NCBI GenBank assembly: GCA_027924585.1
Contig: BSBM01001444.1
Coordinates: forward strand, 3,303,246 to 3,367,245
Reading direction: 5' to 3'
Origin: Larix kaempferi
Taxonomy: Eukaryota > Streptophyta > Pinopsida > Pinales > Pinaceae
Length of the DNA: 64,000 bases
The first letter of the stretch is position 1, and every line of letters begins with the position of its first letter. The notes under the pieces were generated by a model. It was not told the origin of the DNA. It ran no database searches and was given only the letters and a program-made list of their open reading frames with translations. Positions 1 to 11,510 of the stretch are shown piece by piece. A program made the position numbers and the translations under genes.

Positions 1-13
1 TAATATCATCCGA

Positions 14-184
14 CATTTTGGAGTTTTCACTGCGATGGAAAAAATAGAACAATCAACGTTTGGAACCCACCATTGAGGCTCATCATCAGGACAAAGACTG
101 AAAACCGGTCCTGATGATGAGCCTCAGTGGTGGGTTCAAAACATTGATTGTTCTGGTTTTTCCATCCGTGAAAATTCCAAAATG
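14..184. repeat. long imperfect inverted repeat (fold-back)
   Basis: Arms 14-92 and 108-184 are reverse complements over about 77 bases, with roughly seven mismatches and one 2-base bulge, around a 15-base loop (93-107). The inner 20 bases of each arm pair perfectly. In RNA several mismatches become G:U pairs, so the transcript of either strand would form one long hairpin. A MITE-like fold-back or a young miRNA/siRNA precursor would both look like this. No target duplication can be judged because the left arm lies at the window edge. No known miRNA was recognised. Confidence 0.8.
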
Positions 185-1137
185 ACGAACAACAAGATCT
201 CCTGCGAATTCTCAATTCACATTAGAAAATTAATAGTTATATGACCTAATTAAAGATTCACGACAAATTAATATTTTCTCACGGATGGATATTGAGTAGC
301 TATTTTTTAAATTTCCACATTAAATTTTGGTAAGCCCATTAAGGATGATGAACACACAATGTTGTTAGTCAATTTGAAGATAGTCAATATAATTCTCATT
401 CGAAGCATTGTATGAGTTTGGACAATGGATAGATCAACTTTTAGGTAACATCTCTACATTTCAAAGTAGTTACGCATTGAGTTATATACACTTTCCATAT
501 TATATAACCAATTAATGTAGCTACGATTCATGCTACTGTGTACCGTACTTCCAATGTAATATTGATTTCAATTTGAATTTATTATAAAATATAATTCCAC
601 TAATAAAAAATATTTTGATTAAAAAGTGTATAGTCAAATTTAAGTAACCATATCATAAGCATAAAACATTAAGTTTTATAATTTATAGATTACTATTTAT
701 ATATAATTTTAATATTACATTGAAGCTAAAGAACAAATATCTTTATGTTTGTATAATTTTTAGATTACTATTTATATATAATTTCAAAGTCATATTCAAG
801 TTAAACAACAAATTGGTATATAAGATCCTTTTATTTCTTAAATTTTTAGATCACTATTTATATATAATTTTAATGTCTTTTTTTTTCCAAAAAAAAAAAA
901 AAAAAAAGAAAAAAAGAAGAATGTACTTTTGTTATTTCTGGGAAATCAAAAAGTACATAAACAATTCAAGGCTTTTAATCCTTGATACTTGTCAAAAAAT
1001 GTTATAGAGTGACCATCTATCACTGCATCATTAAAAAGCAAAAACAAGCTTTCAGATTGTTATTTTCTATCTGTCCTATGCATCTCAGTGCATTGCATCC
1101 TTTTTACAAAAAAAGTCATATGTCATGACTCAGAAAC
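185..1137. other. AT-rich region, no gene seen
   Basis: Very AT-rich DNA with no supported coding potential. A 20-25 base motif (tagattactatttatatata) recurs at about 686, 761 and 847, spaced 75-86 bases, which suggests a decayed short tandem repeat. A run of about 18 A residues begins at 889 and passes into a purine-rich tract to about 920. Confidence 0.6.
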
Positions 1138-1475
1138 AACCTAGTCAGCTTCAGAAAGGAAAGAAAGTAAATGACCAGAAAGGACGAAAGTATCTTCTAT
1201 CCATTCTTCCCAACAAAGTACTCCGGGGATACCATTAAGTGCAACTTTCGATAGGGAATCTGCGATATCATTGTTCACTCTATAGGTATGCTCAATTGAG
1301 AAATTACTAAAGCTTTCCATCATAATTGAAATTCTAAGGCACCGGTGTTGAAAATAAGTGTTTTCCAGCTTAGCTTGCTTGTTTGCCCACTTGACTATAA
1401 CCATGGAGTCTCCCATAATTCTGATAGAGTCAATGCCACATAATGATGCAGCTTTTAGTAAACCCCTTTAATGTC
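1138..1475 (-). pseudogene. LINE-type RNase H domain fragment
   Basis: Minus-strand reading from about 1,475 gives a C-terminal RNase H (RVT_3 type) of the sort found at the end of plant LINE polyproteins. The GDS motif is followed by VIVKWAN, then the EHTYRVNNDIADSLSK block that contains the conserved late Asp. About 90 codons are open from 1,416 to 1,141 and the frame extends upstream to about 1,475. The first part of the domain (the DGA motif) is absent. It sits downstream of, and in the same orientation as, a second RNase H copy at 1,735-2,170, so it is either a different LINE copy or a tandem remnant. No poly-A tail was seen at its 3' side. Confidence 0.7.
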
Positions 1476-1734
1476 ATCCAAGTTATTTTTTTCAGTGAAA
1501 AAAACCATACTATTGCTATTCATATATGAATCAAATAGTACAAATGTGCAAAAGTCTAAGAAATAGAATTTTTATACAGTAAAAAACATAATTGTATTCC
1601 CATTACAATTTCGACAAACTTCAGAGATTTATGTCCTTTCCCAATACCTTAATAAAGTTTCTCCTTACTTTCAATCAAAAAAGAAACCCAAAAAAAGATA
1701 ACCAATTAGATATCATAAATTTGGACCAACCCAG

Positions 1735-2610
1735 AATCTATCATCATAGAATCGAAGCGTTCCTCCCAACAGATATCTCCCTCAGCTCCAGCATAAGCTT
1801 CCTTGGAAAGTGTCTCAGCCAAGGAATTAAACTGCCTAGATATGTGTTCTAGTGATATATGTTCGAAGAGCTGTAATAATTATTTAATCCGTTTGCACCA
1901 AAGATAAAGAGGCATATTGTTCAGATTATAATCTCCACACGCCCATTTGATGGTCACTCTGGAATCTCCAATGATCGCCACATCAGATAGCCCAAAATAA
2001 TATGCTATCGTAAGGACACACCAAAGACCAAGGATCTAAGCTTTCATATTGGTGCCATGACCACAATTCAATTTCAAAGTATAATAATGATTGATATTAA
2101 TGTAAATGACCCCACCCGAGGCACATTTACCACCAGTTGTTGCCCCATCAAAGAAGATCACAGCTTTCTATTGTGGAGGACAGAAAGAAGAAATCTTTTT
2201 AATATTCACCTTATGACACTCCGAACACTGCTCCGAAATCATCTTGATAACACAATTAAGTGTCCAACCAATACTTGGGCGTCTATCCCAAAAAATAGCC
2301 TGATTTCGTGTCAACCAAACTGCCCAAGCAGTCATAGCAGGCAAGTAGGAAAGTACATTAGTAGACCTGTACCATTCCAGAGTATTCTGGGCAAAGGAAT
2401 CTTCACCCCACTGAATATTCATCTTGAAATAATGATGAAGCAACATCCACAGTTCCCTAGCAAAAATGCAATCAACAAAAATATGGTTGACAAATTCTGA
2501 CCTGTGCAAGCAGAGATAGCAGATATTCAAGCCTTCCCAGCTTCTTTTGAGCAAATTATCCCAAGTAATAAGTTCTCCCCTCAAGGCACGCCACATGAAA
2601 CATTTAATTT
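1735..2610 (-). pseudogene. LINE 3' end: zf-RVT plus RNase H, with stops
   Basis: Reading right to left, 2,596-2,168 encodes a reverse-transcriptase zinc-binding region (zf-RVT). It shows WRALRGELITWDNLLKR, then a CYLC pair and later H and C residues, and a W-rich tail. The same frame continues past a TAG at about 2,168 into an RNase H domain starting with FFDGATTGG, then GDSRVTIKWA near 1,950, and ending with a SLAETLSKEA block near 1,800. Further in-frame stops lie at about 2,038 and 1,880. The upstream RT and endonuclease domains are missing, as expected for a 5'-truncated LINE. It is a dead copy. Confidence 0.78.
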
Positions 2611-3656
2611 AAATTGGAATTTTCCAATTCCACAGAGCCTTAAACCACCAATCAGCAGAAAAAATGCATAAACAACAAAGTAGTGTATACAAAATTAAAA
2701 ATGATGATCATCCTAATATATTTAATAATTATTATCATCATGATATATTTATAATTTTTATTTTTAGGAAGGGAAAGCATTTTTCAAAATCTTGCCCTAC
2801 GGCTTCACCAAGCTCAAATATTTCCATATTTAAAAATAAAAATAGTCTATGACATTGCAATCACGTGTATGATTACACATGTTTTCATTTCCTTTCCTGA
2901 AAAAGCTTTATTTTCTAACAAGATTTTATTCACATTTAAATTTAAAAAAATAAAAATAATTTTTATGTTTACACGCTTTTTTTTAAGAAATGTAACTATC
3001 TTTTCAAAGTGAAAATTACACTGTATTTTAACCAAAATAATAAAATTAAGAAATGTAACTATCTTTTCAAAGTGAAAATTACAATGTATTTTAACCAAAT
3101 AATTAAATAGAGTAGTATTTTAATAAAATATTAAGTAAAAAATATAATGGAAATTCTAATTTAAAGTTAAAAAATAAAGAGATATATATTTAAATAATTA
3201 AAGGAAAAAAATTATTAAAGCTTTGATACTTCTTTAATTTATTAATTGATATAGCTTTTAATAATGCAAGTTTGGTTGTATTTAATTATTTATTTAATAT
3301 GAATATTATGAAATTTGTTTATTTTCATATTTGTAATTTATGTGTTTTTTATAATTGTGTTGATATTCACTTTTTATAATTTAATTTAATATAGTTTTAT
3401 TATTAAAATAATATATCATAGAAAAATAGAAGATGTTATTTCAAATTTTTACATTCATAAAAAAATTTACACCTTTAAAGATTATACCTCCACGAAGTAT
3501 AATGGCAATTTAGACCTGAAGTAAAACTATAACATGGTTTTAAAATCTCACCTAGTGTAAAACTATCATTGACTTATAAAATTCTGTTCACTTTTTAAGT
3601 ATAGGCAAAACTACAACCGTGTTTTGGAATACTAACGCTAATTTAAGTGGATTCTT
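2611..3656. other. AT-rich region, no gene seen
   Basis: Strongly AT-rich (long A/T homopolymers) and without credible ORFs. Apart from the 63-bp duplication at 2,985-3,110, nothing could be recognised. Confidence 0.6.
2985..3110. repeat. 63-bp tandem duplication
   Basis: Two adjacent copies (2,985-3,047 and 3,048-3,110) begin with aagaaatgtaactatctttt and differ at only a few positions, mostly near the right end. Confidence 0.85.
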
Positions 3657-3661
3657 AATAT
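3657..3661. repeat. target site duplication (left) of Copia-1
   Basis: The bases aatat directly precede the TG of the left LTR and are repeated directly after the CA of the right LTR at 8,986-8,990. Five bases is the size Ty1/copia integrases make. Confidence 0.85.
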
Positions 3662-4289
3662 TGTTAGAATTTATAGCAACATAACCAAGATCACTGAAAT
3701 AATGGCAAAGCACATAAACAAAATGAGTGTGGAGCTCGTTTAACCATGATGATAAGAACAATCATCTCCCAACCATAGACAAAGCTATTTGTCTCCCCCG
3801 AGCTCACGCCTTCCAATAGAGAACGATGTACATCTAGATAGTAGTAGCACAAACCCAAGAAGCATAAGAGAGAAACTTCTCCAATAGTGGAGAACCCCAA
3901 AATGCAGTCTCCTAGATGTAGTAGTGAACCTCTCTTAACTAGTGCGAACTTGTCTTGAGTGAATCCCCAAATGAGAGGTCGAACTCTCTATTTATACACA
4001 TCAAAAGGTAACTTTTTTTCCTTCATGGGCCGACCTGTCTTGTCCTAACTAGGCCGACCTAACTGGGGCATTTCTGCCCATTGTTTTGGGGCAGTTTGTA
4101 TCCACTGAGCTGACTTGTCTTGGGGAATACAAAAATTGCATTTAATAAATATTTTCTTTGTGTGATTTCACCCCGAGGTTATTTCAAGAGTTTACATGAT
4201 CAAATACATTGATATCTTCTCCAGTAGGAGGTACAATAACAAAATGAAATACAATAAGAATAACTTCCAAAGTTGCACTATTTCCAACA
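3662..4289 (-). repeat. Copia-1 LTR (3' LTR on the minus strand)
   Basis: Starts TGTTAGAATT and ends TTTCCAACA, and matches 8,345-8,985 along its length. A TATA box (TATAAATAG, minus) lies at 3,988-3,996. Just inside it at 4,290-4,300, the minus strand reads GAGAGAG, a plausible polypurine tract. Confidence 0.9.
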
Positions 4290-4539
4290 CTCTCTCTCAA
4301 CAAGGAGTGTATTCTTCGGACATGGTATTCTAATTTTATTCTTTCTTGGGTTGACCTATGAGGCGATGCCTCACGTAGCTACTACTCCAACACTCCCTCT
4401 TATCCAGGGAGGTATTGTCAGTATTATCAAACTAGAACACATTTGTCATATGTACATCACATTTATCTCTAACCTTTCTATATCATAAAGAAGGTCTTCC
4501 AACACAATCTCAGTCCGTCGAAAAGTGTCAACAAATCAA

Positions 4540-4790
4540 TCTCCGTGCATCAGCTCAATCCGTCCATCGTAGAACATGCACTAGCTCCACGACTCCACCC
4601 TATCCATAGGAGAGTATCTAGTGCCTCGACTCAACCCATTCCATCGGGGAACATGCATAAGAACAACGTGCCTCATCTCAATCCAGTCCATCGAGGGACA
4701 TGCACAAGAACAATGTGCCTCAGCTCAACCCAGTCCTTCGGGTAACATGCACTAACTCAACCAGTCCTTCGGTGAGTCCAAGAGTACCAG
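4540..4790. repeat. tandem array 1 in Copia-1 3' non-coding region
   Basis: Roughly 48-75 bp units built around ctcaacccagtcc(t/a)tcg and acatgcac(t/a)a, seen about four times (near 4,555, 4,632, 4,680 and 4,727), each diverged. Confidence 0.65.
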
Positions 4791-4808
4791 TGTGCGCCAT
4801 TGTGCACC

Positions 4809-5125
4809 AACCTCTCCATCCCATCCCAAGATGTATGAGAGATATCCTCACTCTTTTCAGAGTGATCCGGAGAATGCACTAAATCTCTCCATCATATCCC
4901 ATGATGTCCGAGAGATCTCCCCACTCTTCTGAGTGTCTGGGAGTGTGCGTTGGCCTCTCCATCCTATCAATATGTCCAAGAGATATCCTCACTCTATCCT
5001 ATAGTGATCCAGAGTATGTAGTGGCCTCTCCATCCTATCTGGATGTATAATAGATCTCCTCACTCTATCCCAGAGTGATCCGGAGAATGCAATGGCCTCT
5101 CCATCCTATTCGGATGTCCGAGAGA
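4809..5125. repeat. tandem array 2 in Copia-1, about 71-bp units
   Basis: Four units plus a partial one start with ctctccatcctat at about 4,811, 4,886, 4,957, 5,028 and 5,096. Each contains a gagatatcctcactct block and a gatccggagaatgca block. No reading frame is kept through the array. Confidence 0.8.
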
Positions 5126-5149
5126 CAAGATTTACACTTTGCTTCCCGT

Positions 5150-5680
5150 CTGTTTCATCTTCCGATGTGATCCTCCCATACCTGGTTGAGAATCTAGACG
5201 AGCATAGGTGCACGACTATCTACTACCTGTTTGTCTCATCTGCCGATGGGATCTTCCCATACACGGATGAGAACTTGAACGAGTAGAGGTACTTGTGCAA
5301 GCTTCACACGACCATCTACTACCTCCCATACGTGACTGAGAACCTGGACGAGTAGAGGTACCTGGGTGGAACGAAACTTCACCCGACCATCTACTACATG
5401 TCTGTCTCATCTGCCGATGGGATCCTCCCATACCTGGATGAGAACTTGGATGAGTAGAGGTACCTGGGTGGAACCAAACTTCACCCGACCATCTACTACC
5501 TGTCCCTCTCATATGCCGATGGGATCCTCCCATACTTGGTTGAGAACCTGGACGAGTAGAGGCACCTGGGTGGAACCAAACTTCACCCGACTATCTATTA
5601 CCTATCTGTCATATGCCGATGGGATCCTCCCATACCTAGATGAGAACCCAGACGAGTAGAGGTACCTGGGTGAAAGCAAG
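5150..5680. repeat. tandem array 3 in Copia-1, about 100-bp units
   Basis: About six units share gatcctcccatacctgg, gagaacctggacgagtagagg and acttcacccgaccatctact. The shared blocks recur near 5,170, 5,243, 5,322, 5,418, 5,520 and 5,622, with a spacing of about 100 bp in the later units. The repeats produce open frames on both strands by periodicity alone. Confidence 0.85.
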
Positions 5681-5689
5681 GTAAACATA

Positions 5690-6560
5690 TCCATGTCATA
5701 TTTCCCTCTCAAGGAGGGACACGTTCTCTTCCACTCCAGGTTTTCCACGAAAGTATTCAAACTTTATCATGGGAAGAGGCTTGGTGAGAACGTCTACAGT
5801 CTGGTCATCTGTCAGAACGTATTGTAAATCGACCGCACCTTTCTACAACATATCATGAATGAAGTGATACAGAATCTCGATATGCTTTGAATTGTCGTGG
5901 AATACAGTATTCACTGACATTTGCACATAGCTCTGGTTATCACAGTGAATCACAATTAGTTCTGGAATTTGACCAAACAATCCTGCAAGGAGTTTATGAA
6001 TCCATACAACTTCTCAAGCTGCTATACTAGCAACCATATACTCGACCTCTGCAGTACTGAGTGCTACAAAGGTCTACTTCCTGCTGCACCAGGAAATCAC
6101 TAAGAACTTAAACTGAAGGAACATCCGGAAGTACTCTTCCTATTTGCAGCACATTTGGCCCAATATGAGTTTGAAAATCCCTGCAATCTCAAGTCACACT
6201 TTGAAGCATATCTCAGACCATATCCCATAGTGCCACGCAAGTACCTCAACGCATATTTTGCAGCAACCCAATGAATCGGTCTCAGCTTGCACATGCACTA
6301 GTTGAGGGCATTCACTGCAAAACATATAGCTCGTCAGGTATTTGTTAGGTACATAAAAAATTCAATCAGTCGGTGATACATAGTGGGATCAATCAAATCT
6401 GAATCGAAAGCAGAGTCTCTCAGCTTCTTTAGATTCACATCCATCAGCGTGGCCATGGACTTACAATCCAACATTTTGAATCTCTTTAGTATTTCAATGG
6501 TGTATTTTCCTTGACTCAGGAAAATCTCTTTGTGCCTCTGCCATAATCAACTCCCTCTAT
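5690..6560 (-). pseudogene. Copia-1 pol 3' end: RT thumb and RNase H
   Basis: On the minus strand the segment from about 6,540 reads like the end of the copia RT (FLSQGKYTIEILKRF, then MYLTN), then RNase H at 6,294-6,100 (HWVAAKYALRYLRGTMGYGL, later RKSTSGCSF). Beyond a stop it continues with STAEVEYMVASIA, VFHDNSKHIEILYHFIH and DVLTKPLPMIKFEYFRG, ending near 5,690. Several in-frame stops and at least one frameshift break it. The first catalytic Asp context (VDSDWA in relatives) reads SNSYWA here, so that Asp is lost. It cannot encode a working enzyme. Confidence 0.8.
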
Positions 6561-7761
6561 GTTGGAGTGTCATGCTCCCTCTGCATCTGAGCAGCCTCCT
6601 CCCTCTTTGGATCTATCCATAAAGTGTCTTGATCCCTCTCACTTCAGGCATCGATCTGAGCACCAGCTTTCACGGAGCATAAGAGCACAATTGCTTACTA
6701 AAATGTAAGTATCCATCCTGGTGACGACCAGGTACACCAAGGATCCTTTCAACTGTCAATCTGAATCTACCAGCAACACTATGAGTGTAGCCAGGTACTC
6801 GCAGTCATCATGCTGGATGTGCTCAGATCTCAACTATGTTCTTCCTTATCCTAGGAAGATCTCAACACATCAACAATAGACCAAGATCCTCAACTCAAGG
6901 GCTAACTCCCTCTTAACTCCTAGAGGGGGAGATGATCTCATCTCCTTAGGATCTATCAGCTCCACATCCTCAATCTTCAGATCGGATCCTCTGGGCATGT
7001 GGGTGATGTATCAGATATAGTTGGATGTGTTAGGTCCTCATATGTTTGCATCAATTCCATCTAACTGCTTTGTCTAGGAGTCATCCTTCTAGGTTGGAAG
7101 TCATGCTCCTAGAAGTTTCCTGCCTTTGATTAATTTGAACATCATCTGGATTCATGTGTCCACAACTTGTTCATCGAAACAAGTCTCACCATACTTTTCT
7201 TGTAGGCTATATCATATGGTCTTTTTCCTACAAGTCCAATCCCGTCAGATGGTTAGCAACATACCATAATCAAATTTAACCAATTCATATAACAATCGTT
7301 CACAAATATGTAGGCATCTTAGCTAATGCTTCGACACAACATATATATGGAACTATTTGGGTGTATGATATCTCCGTTGGAACATACTACCAAGAGTGTA
7401 CTACTCCAAGCATGCTAGAAGGAGATAGGTTCATAAAAGTTGTGTAGCATTACTACTATTTAAACAATCATATACATAACAAATACTATATGAGCGTATT
7501 GTTCATTAATAAAGGAACTAGATCACATTGCTCTACATCCTTCTTCCTAATTCTAGGAACATAGATCTGCATGCAAATTGTTATGGAAACATATTCAAAG
7601 CCAACATATATAATCTATAAGAGCAATAAATCTAAATACTTATCTTTTGTTGTTTTTGTGGATGGGCTCCCACTGCCTCCTTGTGGGAACCATGAGAGTC
7701 CTCTGATTTTCATTTTATCGTTGGGAGATCATTGCAATCTGGATAACATTACCTCAACATA
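6561..7761 (-). other. Copia-1 internal region without readable domains
   Basis: By position this should hold gag C-terminus, protease, integrase and most of RT, but no copia motif can be read on either strand. The stretch has many short repeated words (ctccctct, gatctcaac) and looks rearranged as well as mutated. Confidence 0.5.
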
Positions 7762-7974
7762 CTAGAAGACCTTTACTAAATCCACCAAGATTCTTCTTGC
7801 TCTTGCACCATTCTTTCTCCATTGAGACTTGTCATCTTCTGGTTCTAGTTCTGGGACCTTGTCATTGGTGAACTTCAAAATATCATTTTCTTCTAATATG
7901 GAAAGAACCCTAGATTTCCAAGAAATGAAATTAGACGCCCCATCAAGTCGATTTTCAACCTTCATTTCAATCAT
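7762..7974 (-). pseudogene. Copia-1 gag N-terminal fragment
   Basis: This 70-codon open frame begins with an ATG at 7,974 and shows the copia gag start LDGASNFISWKSRVLSILEE, followed by QWRKNGARARRILVDLVK. The equivalent piece of Copia-2 (LDGADNFRAWKYRIGLILEE) aligns without gaps, so the two belong to related families. A stop at 7,762 truncates it and no gag sequence can be followed downstream. The ATG lies about 370 bases inside the 5' LTR, a usual leader length. Confidence 0.75.
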
Positions 7975-8332
7975 CTTGACTGCAAAACTGGATTAGAAAC
8001 CCTAGCAAGAGCTAGGTCAAAAATGAAGTTTGGAATCTTGCAAAACTGACTGCACAGATAGATGCACTCTATCAAGGCGAGTTGAGAGAAGGTAGGATAG
8101 AGCCAAATCCGAGGACTGGACAACACAAAACTTGAAACCCTAATTTCTACAGTAACTGTAGCAACTGCAAAATTAGGTCAAAATCTAATACTTCTCAGAA
8201 CTGGAATTTTCCTTCACCAAAAGATGTGCCTTCCCCAAGGAAAAATTTCCAATGTAATTTTCAACCTAAATTGAGAAGGGAAGGCCTTAAAATGTGAAAC
8301 CCTAGTTTCTGGCAATGGCTTCTTTTAGAATT

Positions 8333-8344
8333 GCTATGATACCA
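8333..8344 (-). promoter_or_regulatory. Copia-1 primer binding site
   Basis: Minus strand reads TGGTATCATAGC directly beside the 5' LTR. This is one base off TGGTATCAGAGC, the usual copia site complementary to the 3' end of initiator tRNA-Met. Confidence 0.85.
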
Positions 8345-8985
8345 TGTTAGAATTTATAGCAGCATAACCAGGATCAGTAAAAGAATGCAAAGCATAGAAA
8401 CAAAATGAGTGTCGAGCTCGTTTAACCATGATGATAAGAACAATCATCTCCCAACCATAGACAAAGCTATTTGTCTCCCCTGAGCTCACACCTGCCAATA
8501 GAGAACGATGTACATCCAAATAGTAGTAGCGCAAACACATGAAAAATAAGAGAGAAACTTCTCCAATAGTGGAGAACCCCAAAAATCAGTCTCCTAGTTG
8601 TAGTAGCGAACCTCTCTTGACTAGTGCGAACTTGTCTTGAGTGAATACCCAAATGAGAGGTCGAACTCTCTATTTATACACATCAAAAGGTAACTTTTTC
8701 CTTTCTGGGATGACCTATCTTGCCCTAACTGGGGCAGTTCTGCCCATTGTCTGGAGCAGATTGCCCACTGTTTTGGAGCAGTTTACCCACTAAGCCGACT
8801 TGTCTTGGGGAATACAAAAATTGCATTTAATAAATATTTTCTTTGTGTTATTTCACCCCAAGGTTTACATTGATTTTGTCAAGGGTTTTACATGATCAAA
8901 CACATTGATATCTTCTCCCGCAGGAGGTACAATAACGAGATGCAATACAATAAGAATAACTTCCAAAGTTGCACTATTTCCAACA
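8345..8985 (-). repeat. Copia-1 LTR (5' LTR on the minus strand)
   Basis: Begins TGTTAGAATT and ends TTTCCAACA, matching 3,662-4,289. TATA box (TATAAATAG, minus) at 8,670-8,678. Followed directly by the target duplication aatat (8,986-8,990). Confidence 0.9.
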
Positions 8986-9902
8986 AATATCACATTATTT
9001 CACTAGTTGCAGTAATATTAATTAAGTGGAGATATTGGCTTCTTGGAATTCTCGCTAGAGGTTGAAATCCCATTCTCTTTTTGGGTTTGTTGACAACGAG
9101 AGTTAAGTTAGCTTTTAGGTAACATAATACGTTTAAATCTACCTACTACTTCTACATTTAGTAATGAATTAATGCATAAAATAATAAACAATGTGAATTT
9201 TGTTTCGGCCGATAAGAATGGAGGATGCCACCTTTTTCCCTACCTACTTTATGCTCGCTTCTAATTCGTATTAATGATCTAGACCTCTCATATTCTCTGT
9301 CATACTGGTTCTAGAGCTAATTGGCATTAAAGTCGAGAGTTGGAGAACCAAATTCAAGGAATTTGTCCTATTCTACTTCACTAACACAAGTCAATATAAA
9401 CAACCATATATATACCTTCCGCCTACTACTACATAAAGGGGGGCTTTGAGACAATATTCGTGTAAACTGTCTCAACTTCAGACAAAAGAAATCTTGTATA
9501 TTGTCTTAAATATTGTCTTTAACCGAGTGTCTTAAATTGTTGTATTAAACTATTGTCTCTATTTGAGAAAAAAAAACTTTTGTATTGTCTTGAGTGTTGT
9601 CTTAAATAGTGTTTTAAGTTATTGCCAAAAAAATTGTCTTTATAGAGAAAATATAGAATAGTCAATTATAAATCATATTGTTTCATGTTGAAACAAAAAA
9701 AATGTATTGTCTCAAATATTGTTTCTCCTTGTCATTTTTGTCTCTCTGGAGATTATATAGAATGCAAATATCTATAATAGGGCACGAATGGACTGTGTTA
9801 AAAAGTGATTAGTTGAAGTCTATTATTAATATTTTTATAATCAAAATCAGATATAATATAAAAATTGAGATGATCTGTATAAAAGAGATCAAACGACTCA
9901 TC

Positions 9903-10370
9903 AAACTAAATGAAAATCTAACATTTTGTCATGTTTCAAAACTATATGTTAAAATAAAGTTAAAGAGGTCGTGATCAAACTACATGAAAAGCTTAACATT
10001 TTGTCCTATTTCGAATTTATATGTTAAAATAATGTTAAAGAGGCTTATGAACCGAGAATTTTTTTGGTGTAACTCACATGTTAAAATAAAGTTAAAGAGA
10101 CTTATGAACCAAGAAATTTTTTGGTGTAACTCATCATCAAAGTAAAGCTATGATCTTATGCAATTATATGGATCAGTTGGTGGTCACTGTGAGGTTGTTA
10201 TGCTAAGTTATTTGGTTGTCTTAGTAAGGCAATCTTATCCAAAATATAGTGGGGCCGTATGGAGTCATTTGGATATCTTAGCAAGCCAATTTTATTCAAG
10301 TTAGTGGAAATGGATCATTTGGTTGTTTTATAAAGGCAATCTTATCCAATTTTATTGGAAGTCATTGCAT
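9903..10370. repeat. short tandem repeats, 60-75 bp units
   Basis: A unit containing aacattttgtc(a/c)t and atgttaaaata is duplicated near 9,918 and 9,990. A 60-bp unit (cttatgaaccgagaattttt then ggtgtaactca) is duplicated at about 10,050 and 10,110. From 10,165 three looser units share catttggttgtctta and ggcaatcttatccaa. Confidence 0.7.
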
Positions 10371-11338
10371 TATACAATCATTCGTTATTTTTGTGGATCA
10401 CTTTGTTGCCTTGGTTGCGGTGAATTATCTTTTCCAAGACTTGCCCCATTATAGGATTTAACATTAAGTCTATAAATGGAATCATAATGAACAACATTGA
10501 AATTAATATTCTCTTTGATTAATAACCATAGATGGTTTCTTAGCTGAATTTATTCAAGCACGAGTAGTTCACCATGAGATTTTTCCCTTAAACCAGTTCT
10601 GAATCATAGGTAAGTATATCCTCATGATGATAACCTTAGATAGTTATGCACATTAGTTCCATCTTTTCACGGGAAATCCCAACTACTTGTTTAAAGAATA
10701 GTGCACTATAATTGCATGTGAACCAATATAATTGGATGTGAACCTTAGGCATAAAGGCTTAAATGACTCACATCATATTATTAGTCCTAAAGAATGTGTA
10801 AGGAAAGATACACTTATGTGGTTTTAGATTCTAAAACGAAGAAAATTTACGTATTTAATCAACAAATAACCCCATGAACATAAAGTGTAAAGTGTGAAAA
10901 GCATAAAAACTGGAAAAAAAAAATATAAAAAAAAATCAAGATTCAAGACTTTCATGGAGGAATAAATTGATCTTCATTGTGACTTGTGCTCATGATGTTA
11001 ATTGTGTTTGTTTTGTGGTCATTATGCTAGTAAATGCTCGTATTATTGATTTTGGACAACACCTAGATCATGCTTCTCAGATCCATCATTCAAAAGAAGA
11101 TGAAAGATCCCAAGTCTCGCTCATCTACAATGAGAACGCAAATTGTGTGGATGCTCAAAAAATAGTCACGTGAATTGGTTGCATGATTGTTTGATGGTCG
11201 GGCTGGGCATTTTCAATTAGCTATGAACTCAATTTGCCAAGCTTCCGGTATCATCCAAACATCATGTTATAATCGCTAATCACTAAAAGGAGGCAACAAA
11301 TTCTTCCACTGTGCTAGCTTGGTGCAATGAGAATTGTG

Positions 11339-11510
11339 GGTATACAGTATAGTTCTTCCAACTAGCCTCCTACCCTTCCAATGCACATCATACTTACATA
11401 CATACAAGCCATCTTTTCATGGAAAATGTATACGATATTAGTTCTTGTAACCAACCTCATATCCCTCAAATGCATATCATATATACACACAACATTTTTT
11501 TTCCATGGAA
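11339..11510. repeat. diverged tandem duplication, about 88 bp
   Basis: Two adjacent copies share gtata-c-g-tat-agttctt, caacc(t)c(c)ta-ccct, aatgca(c/t)atcata and tttcatggaaa; the second starts near 11,427. Confidence 0.6.

Larger units (their letters stand above)
3662..8985 (-). mobile_element. Copia-1: complete but decayed Ty1/copia LTR retrotransposon
   Basis: The element is bounded by two LTRs and a perfect 5-bp target duplication (aatat). It lies on the minus strand: the primer binding site abuts the right LTR, gag starts near 7,974 and the RNase H end is near 5,690. The internal region is about 4.06 kb, short for a full copia element, and most of gag, protease, integrase and the RT core cannot be read. 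Three serial tandem arrays fill the stretch between pol and the 3' LTR. The LTRs have many differences, including indels near 4,020-4,130 versus 8,700-8,800, so insertion is old. It is related to Copia-2 in gag start, TATA context and layout. Confidence 0.9.

Noticed and set aside
5216-5659. Repetitive ORFs on both strands in Copia-1 (about 100 codons each)
   Set aside because: Both arise from the 100-bp tandem units; frames on both strands stay open only because the unit lacks stops, and they have no protein motif.
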